Shown one piece after another: positions 30,956 through 40,453 of a stretch of DNA of 64,000 bases. The notes under the pieces were generated by a model. It did no database searches. It saw nothing but the letters and a program-made list of their open reading frames with translations, and was not told the DNA's origin. The stretch covers positions 632,501-696,500 of the forward strand of contig JAKVNF010000003.1 in assembly GCA_022483465.1 (NCBI GenBank), given 5' to 3'. Position 1 is the first letter of the stretch. Every line of letters starts with the position of its first letter. The translations under genes were made by a program, and so were the position numbers. Source of the DNA: Lachnospiraceae bacterium. Lineage in GTDB: Bacteria > Bacillota > Clostridia > Lachnospirales > Lachnospiraceae.

Positions 30956-32374
30956 ATGAAGAAGAAGATTCAGAGAAGCATGATTCTGGTGATTGGTGTG
31001 ACGCTGCTGGCGGCATATTCAATCACCATTATTTTTGCCTACGGGCGGATCCGGGAGCTTGCGCAGGAGAACATCCTGCACGAGGCAAGGTATATCGCCG
31101 AGGCGGTGAACCTCTCGGGCGAGGCCTACCTGGAGAAGTTCAGCGAAGTGGAGAGCGGCACAAGGCTCACGCTGATCCAGAAGAACGGGCAGGTGCTCTA
31201 CGACAATGAGACCAGCGGGATCACGGAGAACCACCTGCAGCGGCCAGAGGTGCAGGAGGCCCTGAAAAACGGCATCGGCACCTCGATCCGCCACTCCGAC
31301 ACGATCGGGCGGGAGATGTACTACTGCGCAGTGCTCCTGGACAACGGCAACATCGTGCGCATCTCCAAGGAGCAGGCGACGGTCCTCTACACCGCCCTGG
31401 AACTGCTGCCGGTGATGGTTCTCATCGGCGCGGTGATGCTGATCGCGGCAAGCCTCCTCGCGAGAAAGAGCGCCGACGCCCTGGTGCGTCCCATCAACAC
31501 CCTGGACCTGGACCATCCCCTCAACAACGATGTCTATGAGGAGCTCCACCCCCTGCTGCAGAGGATCGAGGAGTCCAACCGCATCAAGGAGGCGGCAGCC
31601 CAGTCGAGACAGGAGTTCTCCGCCAATGTCTCCCATGAGCTGAAGACCCCGCTCACCTCGATCTCGGGCTATGCCGAGATCATGGCAAACGGCCTGGTAC
31701 AGCCCAAGGACATCCCGGAGTTTGCGGGAAGGATCCAGAGCGAGGCGAGCCGCCTCGTCACCCTCATCGACGACATCATGAAGCTCTCCAAGCTCGACGA
31801 GGGCGAGATCGCAGAACAGAAGGAGGAGGTGGACCTCTTCCGCCTAAGCCGCGACATCTGCACCCGCCTTGCACCGAGGGCCCGGGACATGAACGTGCAC
31901 CTCTCCATGTCTGGGGAGCCCTGCACGGTCTACGGCGTGCTCCAGCTTTGGGATGAGATGATCTACAACATCACCGAGAACGCCATCAAGTACAACAAGA
32001 AGGGCGGGAGAGTGGACCTGTGGGTCGGCAAGACGCTGCAGGGCACCAAGGTGATCGTCACCGACACCGGCATCGGCATCCCCAAGGAGGACCAGGACCG
32101 GATCTTCGAGCGCTTCTATCGGGTGGACAAGAGCCACTCCAAGGAGATCGGGGGCACGGGACTTGGCCTCTCCATCGTCAAGCACGGCGCCATCCTAAAC
32201 GGGGCAAGAATCCACGTGGATTCCACCCTGGGGAAGGGCACCCGGATGGAACTCATCGTCCCCCCGGAGGAGGAGAAAAAGGAGATCCTGGAGAAGGAGA
32301 GCGATCTGGAAAAGAGGGAGCAGGCAGAGAAAGCAGCGCCTTCAGACAAAGAGACCTCCGAAAAGAAGGACTGA
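30956..32374 (+). CDS. phoR: PhoR-type sensor histidine kinase
   Basis: H-box FSANVSHELKTPLTSISGYAEIMANG, N-box, DTGIGIPKEDQDRIFERFYRVDKSHSKEIGGTGLGLSIVKH. Confidence 0.92.
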   Translation: MKKKIQRSMILVIGVTLLAAYSITIIFAYGRIRELAQENILHEARYIAEAVNLSGEAYLEKFSEVESGTRLTLIQKNGQVLYDNETSGITENHLQRPEVQEALKNGIGTSIRHSDTIGREMYYCAVLLDNGNIVRISKEQATVLYTALELLPVMVLIGAVMLIAASLLARKSADALVRPINTLDLDHPLNNDVYEELHPLLQRIEESNRIKEAAAQSRQEFSANVSHELKTPLTSISGYAEIMANGLVQPKDIPEFAGRIQSEASRLVTLIDDIMKLSKLDEGEIAEQKEEVDLFRLSRDICTRLAPRARDMNVHLSMSGEPCTVYGVLQLWDEMIYNITENAIKYNKKGGRVDLWVGKTLQGTKVIVTDTGIGIPKEDQDRIFERFYRVDKSHSKEIGGTGLGLSIVKHGAILNGARIHVDSTLGKGTRMELIVPPEEEKKEILEKESDLEKREQAEKAAPSDKETSEKKD

Positions 32375-32383
32375 ACAAAGGTG

Positions 32384-32425
32384 CAAACCCGGCGCTGCGG
32401 CAGCTGCCGCGGCGCCTTTTTTTGG
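32384..32425 (+). terminator. Intrinsic terminator after phoR
   Basis: ggcgctgcggcagctgccgcggcgccttttttt. Confidence 0.75.
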
Positions 32426-32641
32426 TCCAAAAGAAGGCGAAAGACACGGGATTTGTAAAGATTCAAAAACTGCGCCAAGGATTCCCGTGGTTTTAACCAT
32501 GGGAGGAATTGGCGCTCAGCCGTTTCGCCTGCCAGAGTCTAAAAAATATTGAAAAACTTTGCTTTTTCCCCAAAAATCTGACATATTTGGTGTGTAGCAG
32601 ATCACGGTACAGGTAAGCGGCCAAGTCGAAAGGAAGCTGTT

Positions 32642-33907
32642 ATGCGTGCTTGCTCTGAAATGCCATATCATATCGGCGTATTGCTAAAACTTCATTTATC
32701 TGAGGCGGGGAAGCGGCTTGTTGCTGTCAATGATGGTGCGCAGCGTTCTGTCTACAATCATCTGGTAGCATGCAATAATGAAATCTACCACTTGAAGAAA
32801 ACCGCTGATTTTGTTCCTGCTGACAGAGATCGCATCGCTTATCTGAAGAGTGTGACCTGCAATGCGGCTGCAATTAAGAATGCACTGCCATATCTTTATG
32901 GAAAAGATGTGGACTGCCAGACTGTGGAAAATGGTATCCGCAATTATCGGACTGCATGGAAAAACATGAAAGAACGCCATACAGGTGTACCGGCACTGCA
33001 TAAAAAGTCAGCCGAGCAGACATGGCAGACAAACTGCCACTACAACGCACAAAGTACAGGCTTTTCGGATGGCACTGTTCGCTTTGTGGACAGGCATCAC
33101 ATTATGCTGCCGAAGCTCGGGAAAGTGCGCTGCGATGGTTCTCCAAAAATCATTGACATGCTGTTATCGCATAACGAGGGCACCAGAATCGGGACAGTTA
33201 CCATTCGCCGCGATGCTGCCGGTGAATACTGGGTATCGCTTCAGATATCGTCTGAAACACCGTTTAAGCAGGCTCTTCCAAAAACCGGCAGGCAATGCGG
33301 CATTGATCTTAACCTTCTGGATCTTGCCAACGATTCCGACGGCAACGCCATCGAAAACAAGCGTTTTCGTAAAGTATCAGAACACAGAATTGAAAAACAG
33401 CAGCGTTCCCTGTCCCGTAAGGCGGAAGCCGCCAGGCAAAACGGGAAAAAACTGGCAGATGCCAAAAACTATCAGAAACAGCGCAGGAAGCTAGCCAAAA
33501 CACAGCGTCATATTGCAAGGCAGAGGGACGAGTATCTTAATGTGATCTCCAAGCGTATGGTCGAAAACCAAGACCTTATCGCCGCAGAAAACTTAAAGGT
33601 ACGCAACCTTCTTAAAAATCACTGCCTTGCAAAAAGCATCAGCGATGCAGGATGGCGCACACTGCTTTCGTTATTGCAGCAGAAAGCAGATATGTACGGC
33701 AAAACCGTTATTCTGGTTTCCCCGCAATATACAACACAGACATGCAGCCACTGCGGGCATGTGTTGAAAGGCAAGTACATGCTGCCGCTTTCTGCCAGAG
33801 AATGGACGTGTCCCGTATGCGGTACGCACCACATGCGTGATCAGAACGCGGCACAGAACATTCTTGCCAAAGCATTGATTGTTACGGCTGGAGCAGCCTT
33901 AACATAG
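32642..33907 (+). CDS. tnpB: TnpB RNA-guided RuvC nuclease (apparently full length)
   Basis: RuvC-I GIDLNLLDLANDSDG, RuvC-II AAENLKVRNL, zinc ribbon CSHCGH...CPVCGT, RuvC-III RDQNAAQNIL. Confidence 0.93.
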   Translation: MRACSEMPYHIGVLLKLHLSEAGKRLVAVNDGAQRSVYNHLVACNNEIYHLKKTADFVPADRDRIAYLKSVTCNAAAIKNALPYLYGKDVDCQTVENGIRNYRTAWKNMKERHTGVPALHKKSAEQTWQTNCHYNAQSTGFSDGTVRFVDRHHIMLPKLGKVRCDGSPKIIDMLLSHNEGTRIGTVTIRRDAAGEYWVSLQISSETPFKQALPKTGRQCGIDLNLLDLANDSDGNAIENKRFRKVSEHRIEKQQRSLSRKAEAARQNGKKLADAKNYQKQRRKLAKTQRHIARQRDEYLNVISKRMVENQDLIAAENLKVRNLLKNHCLAKSISDAGWRTLLSLLQQKADMYGKTVILVSPQYTTQTCSHCGHVLKGKYMLPLSAREWTCPVCGTHHMRDQNAAQNILAKALIVTAGAALT

Positions 33908-33910
33908 TAA

Positions 33911-35559
33911 CTCAAACTTCCCACTTGGTCCGACCCTCGAAAAACGTTGAAAATACGCCCAAAATTGAGCTTTTTACTATGAGTTTTTCGGCTTCTTGAC
34001 AATTGAAAAAGCACTCTGTGCCTTCTATAATAAGATCATCCACAATCAAAAGAAAGTACAGGTGCTCACAATGAGTATACATCAAAACAAGCCAATTGCA
34101 ACTGCTAATTTCGAGGACGAATGTGCGTTTGGAAACGCCATGAAAGAGCTTGGCGTAAGCGCTCTCCTGAAGGCCTCCAATATCACCAAGGCGAAGGGTG
34201 CCTCTGCATATGAGCTCTTTCAGTTTCTTGTAATCCTCGTGTTCCAGAAGTGCAACCTGTATCACTTCCTCAACTCCAAGAAGAAGGATACTGCCTATGA
34301 CGATAACACCTACTACCGCTTCCTGAATGAAGGACGCTACAACTGGAGAAAGTTCATCCTGATCCTCTCCGCCAGGATTGCCGCCTATTTCACTACTCTT
34401 ACCCGCGAGAACAGGGCACGATGCTTCGTGCTCGATGACTCTGTCATCGCCCGTAACCGTTCCAAAAAGGTGGAGCTGCTCTCCAATGTCTACAATCACG
34501 TGATCCACAGAACCGAGAGGGGATTTAATCTCCTTCTTCTTGGGTGGACCGATGGATACAGCTTCCTTCCGGTCCAGTACATCATGCTTGCTTCGGCCAA
34601 GGCTAAGAGCCGCATCTGCGACGTATACGACAAGCACCTGCGTCATAACACCAACGCGTACAAGAGACGGGTGGATGCAATTACGCAAAAGCCCGTGATT
34701 GCACTTCAGTTGCTTCGCTTCGCCATTGACGCTGATATCAAAGCCGAATACGTGCTCATGGATACCTGGTTCACGACAGAACCGTTCATCTGCAACATCA
34801 AGAACCTCGGCCTTGAGGTGATCGGCATGCTCAAAGATACCAAGCAGCAGTATTGGTACAAAGGCAGGCTGTATAACCTGAAAGGCCTTGCGAAGACTGC
34901 CATCCGTCATTGCCCGCAGGGGAACCTGTTCGGGTCCATTGTTGTCAAAACGAAGTATCAGCAGCTTCCTGTCAAGCTGGTCTTTGTCCGCAATCGCAAC
35001 AAGAAGGATGAGTACATCATCCTTCTGACCACTGCGGTGACTCTGCCCGACAGTGAGGTAGTCAGAATCTATGGCTACAGGTGGGGCATCGAGGTATGCT
35101 TCAGGGCATGTAAGTCCCTTCTCAAGCTTGGCAAGGAGTTTCAAGGACTCAGCTACGACGTAACCGACAGCACAACTGCACTCGTGCTCACACGATTTCT
35201 CATTCTCGAGTATATCCGTCGCAAGAAGAATGATCCCAAGACCATCTGTGAGCTGTTCTTCGTCTGCTGTGATGACATTCAGGATATTTCCCTGAAGCAG
35301 TCGATTGACCGTCTTGCTGCAATGCTGATCGAGGGGGTCAGAACAGGTGATGTCTCCATTCAGATCTCCGAAAAGATGCGTAGCGACCTGACGAACTGGT
35401 TTTCGACACAGCCTGAGTTTATACAGAACCTGTTCCGCGACTTCCTAAATTTGTTTCTAACAAGCGATAAAGTTGCATAATGCTGTCAAGTTTCAAAAAA
35501 TCACCTGTTGAGCAAGAAACCATCGGCTGTTACAGCATTTTTCAAGTGGGAAGTTTGAG
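33911..35559 (+). mobile_element. IS4-like insertion sequence (1649 bp), TSD ATAGTAA
   Basis: 17-bp perfect TIR CTCAAACTTCCCACTTG; 7-bp duplication ATAGTAA at 33904-33910 and 35560-35566. Confidence 0.92.
33996..35480 (+). CDS. IS4-family-type DDE transposase
   Basis: FVLDDSVIARNRSKKVELLSNVYNHV, YVLMDTWFTTEPF, RIYGYRWGIEVCFRACKSLLKLGKEFQG (YREK-like region). Confidence 0.85.
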   Translation: MTIEKALCAFYNKIIHNQKKVQVLTMSIHQNKPIATANFEDECAFGNAMKELGVSALLKASNITKAKGASAYELFQFLVILVFQKCNLYHFLNSKKKDTAYDDNTYYRFLNEGRYNWRKFILILSARIAAYFTTLTRENRARCFVLDDSVIARNRSKKVELLSNVYNHVIHRTERGFNLLLLGWTDGYSFLPVQYIMLASAKAKSRICDVYDKHLRHNTNAYKRRVDAITQKPVIALQLLRFAIDADIKAEYVLMDTWFTTEPFICNIKNLGLEVIGMLKDTKQQYWYKGRLYNLKGLAKTAIRHCPQGNLFGSIVVKTKYQQLPVKLVFVRNRNKKDEYIILLTTAVTLPDSEVVRIYGYRWGIEVCFRACKSLLKLGKEFQGLSYDVTDSTTALVLTRFLILEYIRRKKNDPKTICELFFVCCDDIQDISLKQSIDRLAAMLIEGVRTGDVSIQISEKMRSDLTNWFSTQPEFIQNLFRDFLNLFLTSDKVA

Positions 35560-35566
35560 ATAGTAA

Positions 35567-35755
35567 CTGTTGACATGTGACCCTAGCATGGCAACTCGCT
35601 AGGATAACCGCCCCCTAATTGGCTGACCTCCACACAGGCTCCTGCGGGACTTGTGCGAGCCGGCTGTATCCGGGTAAGTTGTTGAAGGGGCAGCCTGTTC
35701 TTCGGAATAGGAAGCCTTTTCTACAAGCTCGCGACTTTAGTCGTGAGTAGTTGAC
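35567..35755 (+). ncRNA. Candidate TnpB reRNA (omega-RNA) scaffold; guide expected to start at 35756 (tgggctgtcagatcaaatct)
   Basis: Structured non-coding sequence between tnpB stop/TSD and right end (e.g. cctagc...gctagg stem), ending CTCGCGACTTTAGTCGTGAGTAGTTGAC. Confidence 0.7.
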
Positions 35756-35807
35756 TGGGCTGTCAGATCAAATCTTTGTGATGATTTTCGAAAGCCAAAA
35801 GAGGCGT

Positions 35808-35835
35808 TTTACATGGAATTAACATAAGCTTAACT
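35808..35835 (+). promoter_or_regulatory. Putative Pho box (three repeats) upstream of Na/Pi cotransporter
   Basis: TTTACA-tggaa-TTAACA-taagc-TTAACT with exact 11-bp periodicity. Confidence 0.75.
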
Positions 35836-35937
35836 TTCCTGCGGTTTCCCTTTTCCTTACCATTCCCTACGATAGAACCAAAGCGGGACATGTAAAAACA
35901 AGATCAAGAAAAGGTAAAGGAAGGAAAACACATCCCT

Positions 35938-37644
35938 ATGAGTACAATCCTGACATCCGTTTTCGGCATAGCCGGTGGCCTCGCCATGTTCCTCTACGGC
36001 ATGACGGGAATGAGTGAGGCGCTGCAGAAGGCGGCGGGAGAGAAGATGAAGGCCGTGCTGTCCTTCCTGACCAAGAACCGGGTGATGGGCGCCCTGGCAG
36101 GCATGCTGGTCACCGCGGTCCTCCAGTCCAGTTCTGCCACCACCGTCATGACGATCGGCTTTGTCTCCGCGGGCCTCATGACCCTGCCCCAGGCCATCAG
36201 CGTCATCTTTGGCGCCAACATCGGCACCACGATGACCGCCCAGCTGATCGCCTTCAACATCAGCGACTACATCTACCCGATCATCTTTGCGGGATTTCTC
36301 ATCCAGTTCCTCTCGAAAAAGGAAAACGTCAAAAACGTGGGTCTCGTGATCTTCTACTTCGGCCTCCTGTTTGAGGGCATCCAGATCATGAGCTCGGTGA
36401 TGAAGCCGGTCTCCAACAGCCCCGTCTTCACGGAGCTGATGGCAAAGGTCAAGGATATCCCGATCCTGGGCATCCTGCTGGGCCTTTGCATGACCCTGAT
36501 CGTGCAGAGCTCCTCCGCGACGATCGCCATTCTCCAGAGCTTTGCCTCCCAGGCTGGCCCCGACGGCATCTCCTCGGTCATCGGCCTTGCCGGCGCCATC
36601 CCGATCCTTCTTGGCGACAACATCGGCACCACAATCACAGCGCTCCTTGCCTCCATCGGCCAGAGCCGGGATGCCAAGCGCACCGCCATCGCCCACAGCA
36701 TTTTCAATATCACCGGCACCGTCGTGTTCGCCTTTTTCCTGCCCCAGTTCGCGGCCTTCGTGCGCTGGATCTCCCCGAAGGGGCCTGAGATCAATGTGAT
36801 CTCACGGCAGATCGCAAACGCCCACACGACCTTCAACGTGGTCTGCACCCTGGTCTGGATTCCGCTCCTTCCCCTGATGATGAAGATCGTCAAGCGGATC
36901 ATCCCGGACAAGAGCGGCGCCCCGGCGAAAAAGCGCGAGACCGCCCTGGACATCCGCGTCATCTCCCAGCCCGCAGCGGCCCTGACACTGGTCCAGGCAG
37001 AGATCGGAAGAGAGCTCGCCGGCATCCGGGGACTTCTCTCCTCCATGGGAGCCCTCCTTACAGGGACCCAGTCGGACGCTGCAGCCTTTGGCCAGGCCCT
37101 GACGGAGCAGAAGGAGAGCTGCCGGGATGTCTCGGAGTACATCAGCGCGATGTTCTCCATCGGCTCCCTGACGAGAGAGCAGTCCGAGGAGGCCTCCGGG
37201 TATCTCGTTTTGTCCAACAATGCGGACCGCATCTGCGACCGCTGTCACGACATCGCCGTCCACGCGCAGGATCTGGAGTCGCGGGGCGTCTCCTTCTCCA
37301 AGGAAGCCGGAAAGGAGCTGGAGGACTGTCTTGCCATCGTGGAGAAGATCTACGCCGACACGGCCTCCCTTCTTTCTGCCACGCCGCCCTCGATTGAGGA
37401 CGCGAGCCGGATCTCCCGGGCCAAGGTGCGGCTTCGCAAGAACATCAAGGCCATCGAGAAGGCCCACCTCGCCCGGGTGAAGGAGAAGAAGTGCGACGCC
37501 TCCCTGACCCCGGTCTTCACCGACATCCTCTACAACATGGACCGTATCTCGGACAACTGCCTCTCCCTCTCGGAGGAGGCCCTGGCGGGCACAAGCCTTT
37601 CCGCCAGGAAGGAGCCCGCGAAAGCGGCCCTTCCCCAGAAGTAA
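35938..37644 (+). CDS. Na/Pi cotransporter family protein with C-terminal PhoU-like domain
   Basis: GGLAMFLYGMTGMSEALQKAAG, TAVLQSSSATTVMTIGFV, GANIGTTMTAQLIAF, second repeat QSSSATIAILQSFA / GDNIGTTITALLAS. Confidence 0.94.
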   Translation: MSTILTSVFGIAGGLAMFLYGMTGMSEALQKAAGEKMKAVLSFLTKNRVMGALAGMLVTAVLQSSSATTVMTIGFVSAGLMTLPQAISVIFGANIGTTMTAQLIAFNISDYIYPIIFAGFLIQFLSKKENVKNVGLVIFYFGLLFEGIQIMSSVMKPVSNSPVFTELMAKVKDIPILGILLGLCMTLIVQSSSATIAILQSFASQAGPDGISSVIGLAGAIPILLGDNIGTTITALLASIGQSRDAKRTAIAHSIFNITGTVVFAFFLPQFAAFVRWISPKGPEINVISRQIANAHTTFNVVCTLVWIPLLPLMMKIVKRIIPDKSGAPAKKRETALDIRVISQPAAALTLVQAEIGRELAGIRGLLSSMGALLTGTQSDAAAFGQALTEQKESCRDVSEYISAMFSIGSLTREQSEEASGYLVLSNNADRICDRCHDIAVHAQDLESRGVSFSKEAGKELEDCLAIVEKIYADTASLLSATPPSIEDASRISRAKVRLRKNIKAIEKAHLARVKEKKCDASLTPVFTDILYNMDRISDNCLSLSEEALAGTSLSARKEPAKAALPQK

Positions 37645-37770
37645 CGGCTCTGCCGCCCGGAACCACCAGACCGGGCGGCATTTTTATTTGCCCTGTGGAG
37701 GCTTTTGCTCTATGATAACAGGGCCGGACGGGCTGCATCCCCAGAGCCGCGGCAATAAAGGAGACGAAAC

Positions 37771-38925
37771 ATGACCTATGACTATCTGATCGTCGGTGCC
37801 GGCCTCTTTGGCTGTGTCTGCGCCCATGAGCTGCACAGCGCGGGCAAGACCTGCAAGGTGATCGACCGCCGCAGCCACATCGCAGGCAATATCTACACGG
37901 AAAAGCAGAACGGCATCCAGGTGCACCGCTACGGTGCCCACATCTTTCACACCTCCGACCGGGAAGTCTGGGAGTATGTGAACGAGTACGCCGAGTTCAA
38001 CAACTACATCAACTCCCCGATCGCCCGCTACCACAACGAGCTCTACAACCTGCCCTTCAACATGAACACCTTCTCCAAGATGTGGGGCGTGGTCACCCCG
38101 GATGAGGCAAAGGCCGTCATCGCAAAGCAGGTGCAGGAAGCCGGGATCACGAATCCCCAGAACCTGGAGGAGCAGGCGCTCTCCCTGGCGGGCCGGGACA
38201 TCTACGAGAAGCTCATCAAGGAGTACACCCAGAAGCAGTGGGGCCGCCCCTGCACGGAGCTGCCGGCGTTCATCATCAAGCGCCTTCCATTCCGCTTCGT
38301 CTATGACAACAACTATTTCAACGACCGCTACCAGGGAATCCCGGTGGGCGGCTACACCCAGATCGCCGAGAAGCTCCTGGCCGATGTGCCGGTGGAGCTG
38401 AACAAGGACTTTCTCACAAGCGCCTCGGAGATCCAGATCGAGAACCAGTCCTACTACGAGATGGACGGCGATCTGTTCCGCAACGTCATCTACACCGGCA
38501 TGATCGATGCCTTCTTCCACTACCAGTACGGCCCTCTGGAGTACCGGTCCCTGAAGTTCGAGACCGAGGTGCTGCCGGACTGCGACAACTACCAGGGAAA
38601 TGCGGTGGTCAACTACACCAGCGCCGACGTGCCCTTCACCCGCATCATCGAGCACAAGCACTTCGAGTTCGGAAAGGACAGCGAGACGAGAGAGCCGATC
38701 CACGGCACCATCATCACGAGAGAGTACCCCGCCTCCTGGCAGAAGGGCATGGAGCCCTATTACCCCGTCAACGACGAGAAGAACGCGGCTCTGTACGCAA
38801 AGTACAAAGCGCTTGCCGAGGAGAAGAAGAACGTGATCTTCGGCGGGCGGCTCGGCATGTACCGGTACTTCGACATGGACAAGGTGATCCGCGCTGCCCT
38901 CGACACCGTGAACACGATGATCTGA
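37771..38925 (+). CDS. glf: UDP-galactopyranose mutase
   Basis: YDYLIVGAGLFGCVCAHEL, RRSHIAGNIYTEKQNGIQVHRYGAHIFHTSD, TEVLPDCDNYQGNAVVNYTSADVPFTRIIEHKHFE. Confidence 0.97.
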   Translation: MTYDYLIVGAGLFGCVCAHELHSAGKTCKVIDRRSHIAGNIYTEKQNGIQVHRYGAHIFHTSDREVWEYVNEYAEFNNYINSPIARYHNELYNLPFNMNTFSKMWGVVTPDEAKAVIAKQVQEAGITNPQNLEEQALSLAGRDIYEKLIKEYTQKQWGRPCTELPAFIIKRLPFRFVYDNNYFNDRYQGIPVGGYTQIAEKLLADVPVELNKDFLTSASEIQIENQSYYEMDGDLFRNVIYTGMIDAFFHYQYGPLEYRSLKFETEVLPDCDNYQGNAVVNYTSADVPFTRIIEHKHFEFGKDSETREPIHGTIITREYPASWQKGMEPYYPVNDEKNAALYAKYKALAEEKKNVIFGGRLGMYRYFDMDKVIRAALDTVNTMI

Positions 38926-38949
38926 GAGGATACAGACGGCAGAACAGCA

Positions 38950-38994
38950 AAACGGCACCGGAGAGGAGAGCCTCTTCCGGTGCCGTTTTTTTCT
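38950..38994 (+). terminator. Intrinsic terminator after glf
   Basis: aaaacggcaccggagaggagagcctcttccggtgccgtttttt. Confidence 0.85.
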
Positions 38995-39016
38995 GCTGAT
39001 ATGCGCTGTCTCCGGG

Positions 39017-39967
39017 TCACCCGATCGGCGCATCCGGCGCCTGGAACTCCAGGACCTGAAAGCACCTTCTGCAGCGGATCGGTTCCTGCCCCTTCGGCTT
39101 TACAAGAAAGGTGAGCCCCTCTTCAGTGACAAAGGTCACAACGCGCTGCCCGATCCCCAGATCTCCCACACAGGGGTCCTCCTCCATGGCCACAAAACTG
39201 CCATACCGAAAGCAGGTATGAAGCGATAGGTTCCAGCTCTTTACGATCTGGATCAGCACGTCCTGCACTGGGATGTTGTCGCTGACTTTGAGCACAAGGC
39301 TGGTTGCGCCGCCAAGTCCCTTGGGGAAGATGCGGAGGGTCCAGCAGGTCCGAAGGGGCTGTTTTCCGGTCCTTTGGCGGCTTTTTCCCTCATGAAACAG
39401 GGGGTACAGGTCTTTGATCAGCTTTCCCTCCTGCTTTTTGTGTGCATACCAGGCCCGGAACTTCCGAAGATCCTCCTGGTTTCCGACAAATTCCGCATGG
39501 TCCAGGGGATAGTCCAGGGTGATCATGCCCCGGTAGGAGAGAAGCGTCCCCCGCACGACGACCGGGACACGCGTGATCACGTACTCCCAGATGGGCCCGG
39601 ACCCTTTGACGAGATAGACCCCGGCATCCTCGTCGTCCATGCAGACAAAGACCGCGCCTTCCTTCAGCACCTTCAGAACCAGATAGACGCCCGGGCGGTT
39701 CATCCGAAGGTCATTCACAATCTCCCGCTCATCCTCTGGCAGCTCCCTGTGCGCTGCAAGATACGCATCGATGTAGGAGGGATCCTTCCAGACCTTCGCC
39801 TTCAGATCCCGGCATTTCTCCTGCAGCTTCTCGTCATCCGAACCCCCGAGAAGCGCCTCCTTCGTAAGGCCGGGGTACATCTGACTTCGCTGGTTTGTGT
39901 CCAGCATGAAGTCTGCAATGACCTCCATGAGGTGTTCGTTCTCTCCGATATTCATCCTTGTTTCCAT
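39017..39967 (-). CDS. Hypothetical protein (about 316 aa)
   Basis: Long ORF with good coding character; no family confidently recognised. Confidence 0.6.
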   Translation of the reverse strand: METRMNIGENEHLMEVIADFMLDTNQRSQMYPGLTKEALLGGSDDEKLQEKCRDLKAKVWKDPSYIDAYLAAHRELPEDEREIVNDLRMNRPGVYLVLKVLKEGAVFVCMDDEDAGVYLVKGSGPIWEYVITRVPVVVRGTLLSYRGMITLDYPLDHAEFVGNQEDLRKFRAWYAHKKQEGKLIKDLYPLFHEGKSRQRTGKQPLRTCWTLRIFPKGLGGATSLVLKVSDNIPVQDVLIQIVKSWNLSLHTCFRYGSFVAMEEDPCVGDLGIGQRVVTFVTEEGLTFLVKPKGQEPIRCRRCFQVLEFQAPDAPIG

Positions 39968-40069
39968 AACCGTCTCCTGTTATTCTTTCTGTTTCCCTTC
40001 CCAATATAAACAGGAGCGGGCCGGACGGCAAGGCCCGCTCCTGCGCTCCTGCGCAGTTTCGGAAAATCC

Positions 40070-40099
40070 TTGACACCGTTTGGGTACAGGTGCTATTCT
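40070..40099 (+). promoter_or_regulatory. Sigma-A-type promoter upstream of rpmG-secE-nusG
   Basis: TTGACA (40070-40075), 18-nt spacer, TATTCT (40094-40099). Confidence 0.6.
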
Positions 40100-40256
40100 A
40101 TCGTGGAGTTTGTGACAGGTCTTTTTTTTATGCCCTTTCGCAGGACACAGGAGATCTGGAACCGGCGCATTCCGGAAGCCGAAATGCGCGACACCGGGCT
40201 GGACGCATAAGCCAGACCCGGGAGCAATCAACAGCGAAAACGGAGGTAAAAACATT

Positions 40257-40406
40257 ATGCGTACAAGAATCACACTGGCATGCACCGAGTGCAAGCGCCG
40301 CAACTACGATACCACCAAGGATAAGAAGACCCATCCCGAGCGCATGGAGATCAAGAAGTACTGCAGATTCTGCAGAAAGCACACGGTTCACAGAGAGACC
40401 AAGTAA
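40257..40406 (+). CDS. rpmG: 50S ribosomal protein L33
   Basis: [49 protein letters not shown]. Confidence 0.96.
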   Translation: MRTRITLACTECKRRNYDTTKDKKTHPERMEIKKYCRFCRKHTVHRETK

Positions 40407-40453
40407 GTTCTCATCAGGCTGCATTGCCGGCAGTCCGGCACTGTGAGGGTAAC

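Larger units (their letters stand above)
32472..35755 (+). mobile_element. TnpB-only IS200/IS605-like (IS1341-type) element, interrupted by an IS4-like IS; left boundary approximate
   Basis: Left-end palindrome gcgccaaggattcccgtgg-ttttaa-ccatgggaggaattggcgc (32472-32515); right-end hairpin CTCGCGACTTTAGTCGTGAG followed by TAGTTGAC (35728-35755), a typical IS605-type right end. Confidence 0.85.
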
